Program-made: the position numbers and the translations under genes
Part shown: positions 8,319-14,350 of the stretch, one piece after another
Layout of the letters: the number at the start of each line of letters is the position of its first letter
Numbering within the stretch: position 1 is the stretch's first letter
IMG/VR virus record: IMGVR_UViG_3300038701_001692
Location: 1 to 36,803 of that record
Origin: a virus
Strand: one strand, 5' to 3'
DNA: 36,803 bases
The notes under the pieces: model-generated
Seen by the model: only the letters and a program-made list of their open reading frames with translations
What the model was told of the DNA's origin: nothing
The model's database searches: none

Positions 8319-8749
8319 AACTAAAATTTATCGAAAGAACCGGCAGCCGGGCGGGTACCCGGCCAACCATATCGCTCACGAAGCGCGGAGCGATAACGAT
8401 TAGCAAACCGGCGCAGCGGCAGTACGGCATTAAGGCAGGCGACCGGATCGCATTACTCCAGGACGAGGAAAGGCCGAACGATTTTTATTTAATCGTTAAT
8501 CCGTACAAGCCCAGGGAGCCTTATAAAACGAAGGGGCATTTCGACGAGAGCTACCCGCTTTTGCGGGAGACTGGGCAAACTTCACTAGCATGCAATTATG
8601 TAGACGCCGTGCGCGTTTTTAACGATCAATTCGATCTCTACGATTCTTCGGTAAAGGTCCAGCTTGGCGAAAAGCAGGATAGTTTATTCGGCGAACTTAT
8701 CACAATTATAACCGCGCCCCTGGTGGCCAAAAAGAAAGAAAGCAAATGA
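8315..8749 (+). CDS. Hypothetical protein, possibly AbrB-like
   Basis: 144 aa from ATG 8315. An in-frame ATG at 8285 exists, but starting there would overlap the 24-aa membrane peptide, and the ATGA overlap favours 8315. Residues about 20-55 (LTKRGAITISKPAQRQYGIKAGDRIALLQD) resemble the swapped-hairpin AbrB/MazE DNA-binding pattern (gxItip..r..ygi..Gd.v.l). The rest is not recognised. Might be a regulator of phage genes; resemblance only. Overlaps the next start by 4 nt. Confidence 0.6.
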   Translation: MKLKFIERTGSRAGTRPTISLTKRGAITISKPAQRQYGIKAGDRIALLQDEERPNDFYLIVNPYKPREPYKTKGHFDESYPLLRETGQTSLACNYVDAVRVFNDQFDLYDSSVKVQLGEKQDSLFGELITIITAPLVAKKKESK

Positions 8750-9108
8750 GCGATTTACAGAAAAAATTCAGCGAGGCGCACATAGCCCTGGCGGGCTTGG
8801 ATAAGGCCGTTGCCGATGCGATCCACGAACTAAAAACCGCATTCGAAAAGAGAATAACCGGTATTGAGTCCTCCCACGTCGCCCAACTTACCAGGATGGA
8901 AAAGGAACTCGATGAGCAAAACGAAGAGTTGGAAGAGTTGCGGGAAGTGGCTGGCGAAATAGTATCCGAGCAAAAAGGCGTTTTGCCGATTGATAGGCTG
9001 GATAAAAAGTTACTATTCGAAAAGCTGGCCGCTTGCTGGGATCATTTGGATAACGCCGATATGCAAGACTTGGAAAAAGTTTTAGACCGGAAAGGCGTTA
9101 CGCTTTAA
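8746..9108 (+). CDS. Coiled-coil protein, unknown function
   Basis: 120 aa, acidic. Residues about 15-75 form a long helix with heptad spacing (HELKTAFEKRITGIES, then QLTRMEKELDEQNEELEEL), suggesting a homodimeric coiled coil. A second helical domain follows (LDKKLLFEKLAACWDHLDNADMQDLEKVL by pieces). No enzyme motif is visible. Last gene of the P2 operon; the terminator at 9136 follows. Could be a scaffold-like or inhibitor protein, but nothing in the sequence decides it. Confidence 0.7.
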   Translation: MSDLQKKFSEAHIALAGLDKAVADAIHELKTAFEKRITGIESSHVAQLTRMEKELDEQNEELEELREVAGEIVSEQKGVLPIDRLDKKLLFEKLAACWDHLDNADMQDLEKVLDRKGVTL

Positions 9109-9135
9109 CGCCCTCCGGGATCTGATCTAATTACC

Positions 9136-9158
9136 AAAACGCCTCCGGGCGTTTTTTT
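9136..9158 (+). terminator. Intrinsic terminator, start of module copy A
   Basis: AAAACGCC-TCCG-GGCGTTTT, 8-bp perfect stem followed by further T residues. Ends the 7943-9108 operon. The same hairpin sits at the head of module copy B. Confidence 0.88.
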
Positions 9159-9237
9159 TGTGCCTTTTTGGAAACAAAAAACCGCTTTGTTGCCTTCTTT
9201 GTTGCCCATGTAACTATCTGATAGTCAATATATTTAA

Positions 9238-9254
9238 TACTATTGTAAACAATA
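9238..9254 (+). promoter_or_regulatory. Candidate late promoter -7 box with overlapping operator, copy A
   Basis: TACTATTG (9238-9245) resembles the -7 box TAATATTG of P1 and P3, but no TTTG lies 20 bp upstream. The two forward TTTGTTGCC boxes sit roughly 30-50 bp upstream, where an activator could replace the missing -33 contact. The inverted repeat TATTGT-AA-ACAATA overlaps the box and would suit a repressor. Both are conserved in copy B. Inference from layout. Confidence 0.45.
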
Positions 9255-9473
9255 AATAATAATATAAAAAAGATATAGAGCAGTAAGGGGTATATAGATA
9301 GAATAGGGGTGTGATACATACACCCCTATACCCGCGAGGAGTTTTATAGGATTTTTGTTGCCTTTGTTTCCGGAATGCGTTAAACCTTTGATATTCAGGG
9401 CAATATACTGGCAACAAAGCAAGCGCATTGTTTCCGCTTGCATCCTGTTAATTTTTTTCGTAAAATTGGCCTA

Positions 9474-10070
9474 ATGAATTGGGCCAAGGTATCTATATCG
9501 AAAATCAAACGGAACCCGAACAATCCCAGGGTGATTAAAGATGGTAAGTTTGAAAAGCTCGTAAAGTCTATCCGGGAGTTTCCCGAAATGCTTGAGATAA
9601 GACCGATCGTTGTAAACGCCGATATGATTGTCCTGGGCGGCAACATGCGGCTAAAGGCATGCAAAGAAGCCGGGTTAAAGGAAATTCCCGTAATACAGGC
9701 CGCCGAACTAACCGAAGCGCAACAACGGGAATTTATCATTAAAGATAACGTGGGCTTCGGCGAATGGGATTGGGAACTGATTGCCAACGAATGGGACGCC
9801 GACGAGCTACAGGATTGGGGCTTGGATCTTCCCGGCTTTGAGGATGTGGAAGATTTAGGCACCGAGTTTAGTTTACCCGACGGGGACAAAGAGCCGTTTC
9901 AGCAAATGACATTTACCCTCGCCGATGAGCAGGCGACGGTTATAAAAAACGCCATTGATGACATAAAAGCAACGGAGGAGTATAAGTATGCCGAAACAAT
10001 GGGCAATGAAAACAGCAACGGGAATGCGCTTTATTTAATCATTATGCAATGGGCAGAGCAAAGGAGATAA
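9474..10070 (+). CDS. ParB-like N-terminal domain protein, partner of a DNA modification gene
   Basis: 198 aa from ATG 9474 (NWAKVSISKIKRNPNNPRV). The TTG-initiated extension to 9438 falls inside module copy A and is rejected. Residues about 5-95 form a ParB/Srx-like fold: NPNNPRVI, then IVLGGNMRLKACKEAG (the GGNxR turn), then FIIKDNVGFGEWDWE. In phages such proteins often pair with DNA modification enzymes rather than with ParA; no ParA is present. The C-terminus (MTFTLADEQATVIKNAI, NGNALYLIIMQW) is seen in similar phage proteins. Overlaps the Mom-like gene by 22 nt. Confidence 0.82.
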   Translation: MNWAKVSISKIKRNPNNPRVIKDGKFEKLVKSIREFPEMLEIRPIVVNADMIVLGGNMRLKACKEAGLKEIPVIQAAELTEAQQREFIIKDNVGFGEWDWELIANEWDADELQDWGLDLPGFEDVEDLGTEFSLPDGDKEPFQQMTFTLADEQATVIKNAIDDIKATEEYKYAETMGNENSNGNALYLIIMQWAEQRR

Positions 10071-10789
10071 CCGTTAAAGTCATACCCGCTAAAGTCGCAA
10101 CGGAGTTTGTGGAAAAACACCATTACAGCGGCAGGGTTGTTAATAATAGTTCGCTCCATTTTGGAGCTTTTTTAGATGGTAAGCTTCACGGCGTTATGTC
10201 ATTTGGGAGCCCGATGGATAAGCGAAAGGTTTTACCGCTCGTGCAACCATCGCCTTGGAACGGAATGCTTGAATTAAACCGGATGGCGTTTGATGATTAC
10301 CTACCCCGAAATTCAGAAAGCCGCTGCATATCTATAGCGATTAGACTAATACGCAAAAACGCGCCTCACATAAAATGGATTCTTTCATTTTCGGACGGAA
10401 CGCAGTGCGGCGACGGAACTATTTACAGGGCGTCGGGCTTTGTATTAACGGGCGTATCTGTAAACAGAACGATTTATGTTTTTCCAAACGGAGAGACTAT
10501 AGCCGATATAGCTTGGAATAGCGCAACGCCTGCGGCTCAGAAAAAATACGCCCAAAGACTTGGAATACCGGAACCGGATTTGGGGTGCTTTCTCAGTAGA
10601 AACGCAAAAAAAGCAGGCGGTCGGCGTATGGAAGGTTTTCAGCTCCGGTACATTTATTTAATAGATAAAGCGTGCAAAATAACCGTTCCGATATTACCGT
10701 TTAGCAAAATCGACGAACTTGGGGCGGGTATGTACCGGGGCGAAAAATCGGCGGTGATCGAAAGAAAACTAAATGCGCAAATGGGGTAA
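10049..10789 (+). CDS. Mom-like DNA adenine modification protein (GNAT fold)
   Basis: 246 aa. Shows the Mom-type layout: VEKHHYSGRVV, HFGAFLDGKLHGVMSFGSP, ELNRMAFDDYLPRNSES, then IKWILSFSDGTQCGDGTIYRASGF. Phage Mu Mom converts adenine to N6-methylcarbamoyl-adenine and so blocks restriction; the family has an acyltransferase-like fold. The overlap with the ParB-like gene suggests they work together. With the C5-methyltransferase at 5135, the phage carries two distinct DNA-protection routes. Chemistry of the product is inferred from the family only. Confidence 0.8.
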   Translation: MGRAKEITVKVIPAKVATEFVEKHHYSGRVVNNSSLHFGAFLDGKLHGVMSFGSPMDKRKVLPLVQPSPWNGMLELNRMAFDDYLPRNSESRCISIAIRLIRKNAPHIKWILSFSDGTQCGDGTIYRASGFVLTGVSVNRTIYVFPNGETIADIAWNSATPAAQKKYAQRLGIPEPDLGCFLSRNAKKAGGRRMEGFQLRYIYLIDKACKITVPILPFSKIDELGAGMYRGEKSAVIERKLNAQMG

Positions 10790-10798
10790 GGTAACCCG

Positions 10799-10827
10799 CC
10801 CGGCATTCCAGCCGGGAGATGGCCATC
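10799..10827. other. GC-rich hairpin and palindrome upstream of small terminase
   Basis: CCCGGC-ATTCCA-GCCGGG (10799-10816) followed one base later by the perfect 10-bp palindrome GATGGCCATC (10818-10827). No U tract follows, so it is not a standard terminator. Its place between the modification genes and terS is where cos or pac sites often lie. Confidence 0.45.
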
Positions 10828-10846
10828 GGACGGACCTTTGCGCTCA

Positions 10847-10909
10847 ATGAACTTACAAGAATTAACAAAACTATACAGCTATAAAAAAGCCGGCAAAACA
10901 TATAATTAG
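10847..10909 (+). CDS. Possible 20-aa leader ORF or 5' part of terS
   Basis: MNLQELTKLYSYKKAGKTYN then TAG. It overlaps the upstream in-frame extension of the small terminase in another frame. A +1 shift at the A6 run (TAT AAA AAA, about 10882-10887) would join its first 14 residues to the terS helix-turn-helix. Either a chance ORF, a translational leader, or the true terS start with a shift or sequencing indel. Confidence 0.3.
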   Translation: MNLQELTKLYSYKKAGKTYN

Positions 10910-11246
10910 GCAAGCTATAATTAAGGGCTTCGGAAACATGACCGTGATCGCGAAATCACTAGGTGTCGAAAGGATAACGCTTTACAAATGGATAGAGAAA
11001 GAGGGTTTAAACGATGCTTTGATTGAAGGTAGAAACGCACGTTTAGACTTTGCAGAAAATAAACTGGATAAAAAAATAGAATCCGGCGACACTACTGCAA
11101 TAATTTTCATATTAAAAACATTAGGCAAAAAACGTGGGTACGTGGAGCGGCAGGAACACGGTATTGATCTGATGAATCCAATTTTTAACGCGATCGATTT
11201 GGATGTTCCAGAGAACAACGGCACAGGCGAAAATAGCGGCACTTAG
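10881..11246 (+). CDS. terS: Terminase small subunit (N-terminus uncertain)
   Basis: DNA-recognition subunit of the packaging motor. From the first ATG (10938) it is 102 aa and begins in the middle of a helix-turn-helix: MTVIAKSLGVERITLYKWIEKEG. The same frame is open upstream to a stop 24 codons before the ATG and encodes AKHIIRQAIIKGFGN just ahead of it, which completes the expected first helix and the 'GN' turn of this HTH. No ATG, GTG or TTG lies in that extension; ATA at 10881 is the coordinate used here as a minimal estimate. The downstream half (DTTAIIFILKTLGKKRGYVERQEHGIDL) is typical of small terminases. Overlaps terL by 44 nt. Confidence 0.8.
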   Translation: MKKPAKHIIRQAIIKGFGNMTVIAKSLGVERITLYKWIEKEGLNDALIEGRNARLDFAENKLDKKIESGDTTAIIFILKTLGKKRGYVERQEHGIDLMNPIFNAIDLDVPENNGTGENSGT

Positions 11247-12429
11247 AAAACGCGTACGGATTGTGCAGGGTGGCACTTCGTCCTCCAAGACGTTTTCCAT
11301 TTTGCCGCTGCTTATCAATTACGCGATCACAAAACCCGGATCGGAAATATCCGTTGTGGCCGAATCCGTTCCGCATTTGAAGCGGGGGGCCGTTAAGGAT
11401 TTTTTGAAAATTCTAGTCTGGACGAACAATTACAAAGACGATTTTTTTAATCGCTCCTCACTAAAATACACTTTCCCGAACGGCTCCTACATTGAGTTTT
11501 TTAGCGCGGACCAGCCCGACAAACTCCGGGGCGCGCGCCGGGATGTGCTTTTCATCAATGAATGCAACAACGTACCGTTTGAGGCGTACCAGCAATTAGC
11601 CATACGAACCAAGAAATTCATTTATTTGGATTACAACCCAACGGAATCGTTTTGGGTGCATTCCGAATTGATAGATGATCCGGATAGCGAATTTATTATT
11701 TTGACGTACCGGGATAACGAGGCCTTGGACCCGGCACTTGTTCGGGAAATTGAAAAGGCCCGCGAAAAGGCGGCAGCGTCTGATTATTGGGCGAATTGGT
11801 GGAAAGTGTACGGCCTGGGGCAAGTCGGCAGTTTGCAAGGCGTTATTTTCTCAAATTGGAAAACGATACCCGGTGTACCGCAGGACGCCCGGTTGCTGGG
11901 CTACGGGCAGGACTTTGGCTTTACAAGCGATCCCGCCGCTACGGTGGCTGTTTACACCCACGACGGCAAAATAATACTTGACGAACTGATATACCGCCGG
12001 GGCATGATTAACGCCGAATTGGTACGCGAATACAAGCGCGTCGGCGTTAAACCCGGCGTGCCTATATGGGCCGATAAAGCGGAGCCCAAATCGATCAAAG
12101 AAATAAGCGGGTACGGGTACCGGATTGCCGGAGCGGACAAGGGCCCGGATAGCGTGAATTTTGGAATTGATTTGCTACAGGGGTACGAACTACTCGTAAC
12201 GGCGCAAAGTACCAACCTGATCGACGAGCTACGAAGTTATATCTGGGAGAAAGACCGGACGACGGGAAAGAGTACCAACGCGCCGCGTGACGCCAATAAT
12301 CATGCCATCGACGCGGTCCGGTATTTGGCCGTTATGATGCTTACCAATTACCAGCCAAACTACAAAGGAAAAAGCCATGGCAAAATCAAAAACAAAGCCG
12401 CCGACGAATTTTATAAAGGCTTCATTTAG
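11203..12429 (+). CDS. terL: Terminase large subunit
   Basis: 408 aa packaging ATPase and nuclease. Walker A-like GGTSSSKT at residues 23-30 just after the RVRIVQ strand, Walker B DVLFINE near 114-120, and a C-terminal RNase H-like nuclease with acidic residues in DFGFTSDPA (near 237), ADKAEPKSIKEI and DANNHAIDAVRY (near 365). The C-terminal Asp of that last motif is usual for metal binding. Order terS-terL with a long overlap is standard. The end overlaps the next gene by 53 nt, which is unusually long. Confidence 0.95.
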   Translation: MFQRTTAQAKIAALRKRVRIVQGGTSSSKTFSILPLLINYAITKPGSEISVVAESVPHLKRGAVKDFLKILVWTNNYKDDFFNRSSLKYTFPNGSYIEFFSADQPDKLRGARRDVLFINECNNVPFEAYQQLAIRTKKFIYLDYNPTESFWVHSELIDDPDSEFIILTYRDNEALDPALVREIEKAREKAAASDYWANWWKVYGLGQVGSLQGVIFSNWKTIPGVPQDARLLGYGQDFGFTSDPAATVAVYTHDGKIILDELIYRRGMINAELVREYKRVGVKPGVPIWADKAEPKSIKEISGYGYRIAGADKGPDSVNFGIDLLQGYELLVTAQSTNLIDELRSYIWEKDRTTGKSTNAPRDANNHAIDAVRYLAVMMLTNYQPNYKGKSHGKIKNKAADEFYKGFI

Positions 12430-13072
12430 TCAGGTAACCACCACGGATTTGCTGGCCATCCAGGACGATACGCCGCGCGCCGTTATCGTTGCGCTCACTA
12501 GCTTAACGGCAGCGGAGGCGGCCCGGCTTTCTGCCGATGATGTAGCCGCGCTTTACGAAATTTTAAGCTACCTAACCGACCCAGCGGAAATAGCTTTGGC
12601 CCTGCCGCCGGACTTCGAGCCTCCACAGATTGACGTAGCGGGGGAAACGTTCGAGAAGCTGGAGTTAGCTAAATTGCGAATGAGCCAATTTAAAGCCCCG
12701 TACCGGCTTTTCCCTGCTTTGGTGAGCGTGTACCTGGGCGATGGTGCGTTAAGCGGACCGGCAGCGGTTTGTCTTGCCACAGGCGCGCTTTTGCTACAAC
12801 AGTTGAACGCATTTTTTGAAAGGTTCAAAGACCTGGCGGGCGAAAAGCCCAGCGAAGACCAGACCGAGGCGGGCATTGACGCGCTGCATTCCTTCGGACC
12901 TTATGCGATTGCCGAGGGCATAGCGGCGAAGTACGGGCAGCGGCCCTATGAAGTTTTTCAATGGTCGGCGGAAGAAATTTATCTGGAGCTTACCTACCAA
13001 CTGGCAAAAAGTAAGTACCAGGATAACCTCCGGGAAATTGAAAAAAGGAAAAACGCGAAGCCAAAAAAGTAA
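12377..13072 (+). CDS. Putative tail assembly chaperone-like protein
   Basis: 231 aa. N-terminal Ala/Asp-rich helices, a central hydrophobic region, and a C-terminal segment AAKYGQRPYEVFQWSAEEIYLELTYQ by pieces, which resembles the 'YGW..DEV..M...' pattern of gpG-type tail chaperones. Highly basic end (EKRKNAKPKK). It starts inside terL with a 53-nt overlap in another frame. Tail chaperones usually sit just before the tape measure, but here 4.8 kb separates them, so the call is tentative. Alternative: a head or neck accessory protein. Confidence 0.45.
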   Translation: MAKSKTKPPTNFIKASFSQVTTTDLLAIQDDTPRAVIVALTSLTAAEAARLSADDVAALYEILSYLTDPAEIALALPPDFEPPQIDVAGETFEKLELAKLRMSQFKAPYRLFPALVSVYLGDGALSGPAAVCLATGALLLQQLNAFFERFKDLAGEKPSEDQTEAGIDALHSFGPYAIAEGIAAKYGQRPYEVFQWSAEEIYLELTYQLAKSKYQDNLREIEKRKNAKPKK

Positions 13073-13087
13073 CGGTCGAACCTGAAA

Positions 13088-13110
13088 AACGCCTCCGGGC
13101 GTTATTTTTA
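13088..13110 (+). terminator. Intrinsic terminator, start of module copy B
   Basis: AACGCC-TCCG-GGCGTT followed by ATTTTTA, near-identical to the terminator at 9136. Ends the modification/packaging operon 13 bp after its last stop. Confidence 0.85.
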
Positions 13111-13188
13111 TGCCTTTTTTGGCAACAAAAAACCGCTTTGTTGCCATCTTTGTTGCCAACGTAACTCGCTGGTATTCAGTTACTTTAC

Positions 13189-13205
13189 TACTATTGTAAA
13201 CAATA
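13189..13205 (+). promoter_or_regulatory. Candidate late promoter -7 box with overlapping operator, copy B
   Basis: TACTATTG plus the overlapping inverted repeat TATTGT-AA-ACAATA, conserved from copy A while flanking bases have drifted. No -33 TTTG at the usual spacing; forward TTTGTTGCC boxes lie upstream at 13137-13157. Same inference as for copy A. Confidence 0.45.
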
Positions 13206-13359
13206 AACAATAATATATAAAAGATATAATAGTAAAAGGGGTGTGTATATACGCGAGGGGTTATAATGCAGACACCCCTAAGCCCGCGAGGAGTTTTATA
13301 GGATTTTTGTTGCTTTTGTTGCCATATCGGGTTAAACCCTTGTGCCTCAATGGGTTATA

Positions 13360-13482
13360 ATGGCAACAAAGAAAATTATTGTTTCCGGGCTACCTGAATT
13401 GCCTTTTTTGGTTGGCTGCTTTGCTTTCTGGCTAATTAGCCGTATATTTTCGCCCGAATGGCAAACTATCAAAATATCGTGA
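13360..13482 (+). CDS. Possible 40-aa membrane peptide
   Basis: ATG at 13360 opens MATKKIIVSG, then a hydrophobic stretch LPFLVGCFAFWLISRIF and a short polar end; stop at 13480. It overlaps the first 25 nt of the next gene and begins within module copy B. In copy A the matching frame has CTG in place of ATG and runs on into the ParB-like gene, so the ORF may be chance. Low confidence. Confidence 0.25.
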   Translation: MATKKIIVSGLPELPFLVGCFAFWLISRIFSPEWQTIKIS

Positions 13483-13871
13483 ACCTATGCCGGGCCGCAA
13501 CGCCGGACGGCTGCCGCTTCATGCACGGGAGGCTAACCGACTTTTCGCAAGGGTACAACGGTTTATTCCCGCTGGTTACTTTGCTACCCTTCACCGTTAC
13601 GGATGCGCGAAGTACTCCAGACGGCGTTTTCGATTCGGCCAACGTGGTAGTCGGGTTCTGGCAGCAGGACCGCCCCGACACGACAAGCGAAGAGCGCGAA
13701 CGGCTTATTGCCGAAATGGATTCTTTGAGCGATCAATTTTTAGATAGCGTCTTGGAAAGCCCCGCGGTAGCACTTTCGAATATTCAAAAAGAACCGCAGT
13801 ACCAAATGTTCCAGGCAACCCTTTCGGGCTTTGCCGTTTCTTTCACCATTAACGCCGTTTCGCCATGCTGA
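13458..13871 (+). CDS. Putative tail/neck protein
   Basis: 137 aa, not assigned to a named family. Sequence features: GRLTDFSQGYNGLFPLVTLLPFTVT, then VVVGFWQQDRPDTTSEERERLIAEM (by pieces), and a helical C-terminal half. The short length, position at the head of the structural operon and overlap (7 nt) with an HK97-gp10-like gene suggest a tail-completion or head-tail joining role. No membrane segment. First gene downstream of module copy B. Confidence 0.6.
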   Translation: MANYQNIVNLCRAATPDGCRFMHGRLTDFSQGYNGLFPLVTLLPFTVTDARSTPDGVFDSANVVVGFWQQDRPDTTSEERERLIAEMDSLSDQFLDSVLESPAVALSNIQKEPQYQMFQATLSGFAVSFTINAVSPC

Positions 13872-14350
13872 CCCAGGTAACACAAGCCCTACTGGAAGAT
13901 TTTGCAGAAAGCGTTATCGCAGGTATCCAAAAGAATATTCGAACCAAACAAGTGACGGAGTTTGGGCCTATGTACGCCAGCGGCAAAATGAGCGATTCGC
14001 TTGATTACCGGATTGACGCGAACGGCCTTACGATCTACTCTTCCGAAAAGTATTTTACCGTTTTGGAAACCGGGCGGAAGCCAGGGAAGCGGCCCCCGAT
14101 TAGCGTGATTGAAAAATGGATTCGGGCGAAGCCCGTGGCCTCCGAAATGAACCCGCGCAGTTTGGCTTTTTTGATTGCCCGAAAGATAGGCGAAGAGGGA
14201 AGTTTACTATATCGACAGGGTGGGCGGTCCGGCGTAATTTCAGACGAAATAAACGACAAGGTTTTACAGGAAAAACTAATTGACGTGATCGGAGTAGAAT
14301 TTCGTAATTACGTGATAAACGAATTTATCAACAAATCCGTGAGGGAATGA
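13865..14350 (+). CDS. HK97 gp10-like head-tail joining / tail completion protein
   Basis: 161 aa. The segment YFTVLETGRKPGKRPP followed by ISVIEKWIRAK and LAFLIARKIGEEGSLLYRQGG matches the gp10-like pattern, in which a 'E.G..P...P' turn precedes a helix and an 'R.I...G' helix. Such proteins sit at the neck or tail terminus. Overlaps its neighbours at both ends (7 nt upstream, 4 nt ATGA downstream), so the three are probably coupled. Confidence 0.7.
   Translation: MLTQVTQALLEDFAESVIAGIQKNIRTKQVTEFGPMYASGKMSDSLDYRIDANGLTIYSSEKYFTVLETGRKPGKRPPISVIEKWIRAKPVASEMNPRSLAFLIARKIGEEGSLLYRQGGRSGVISDEINDKVLQEKLIDVIGVEFRNYVINEFINKSVRE

Larger units (their letters stand above)
9136..9435. repeat. Duplicated intergenic regulatory module, copy A
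   Basis: About 300 bp that align end to end with 13086-13386. Contents in order: terminator hairpin; 9-bp boxes at 9170-9178 (GGAAACAAA, reverse), 9186-9194 and 9198-9206 (TTTGTTGCC, forward); AT-rich core with TACTATTG at 9238-9245 overlapped by the inverted repeat TATTGT-AA-ACAATA (9241-9254); a 10-bp stem ATAGGGGTGT/ACACCCCTAT (9303-9329); a 31-bp block (9331-9361) identical to 13283-13313; boxes at 9354-9362 (TTTGTTGCC), 9363-9371 (TTTGTTTCC), 9410-9418 (GGCAACAAA, reverse) and 9427-9435 (ATTGTTTCC). It separates the small-protein operon from the modification/packaging operon and holds no convincing gene. Likely a promoter with operators and a long structured leader. Confidence 0.9.
13086..13386. 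repeat. Duplicated intergenic regulatory module, copy B
   Basis: Second copy of the module at 9136-9435. Boxes in the same order and orientation: 13121-13129 (GGCAACAAA, reverse), 13137-13145 and 13149-13157 (TTTGTTGCC), 13306-13314 (TTTGTTGCT), 13315-13323 (TTTGTTGCC), 13362-13370 (GGCAACAAA, reverse), 13378-13386 (ATTGTTTCC). The first two form a perfect 9-bp inverted repeat with a 7-nt loop. TACTATTG at 13189-13196 overlaps TATTGT-AA-ACAATA at 13192-13205. The arms AGGGGTGT (13237-13244) and ACACCCCT (13272-13279) are kept although the loop between them differs from copy A. The module precedes the tail/lysis/head operon. Confidence 0.9.

Noticed and set aside
9131-9443. Minus-strand ORFs over module copy A
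   Set aside because: They cross terminator, boxes and AT-rich core, are not kept in copy B, and look like chance frames in AT-rich DNA.
9474-10070. ParB-like gene as plasmid or prophage partition system
   Set aside because: No ParA is present and the gene overlaps a Mom-like modification gene, the usual non-partition context; a parS role for the modules is left open only as an alternative.
13040-13160. Possible -1 frameshift at the A-rich end of the 231-aa gene, as in tail chaperone G/GT
   Set aside because: The shifted frame reads straight through the terminator and boxes for about 35 codons with no sensible protein sequence.
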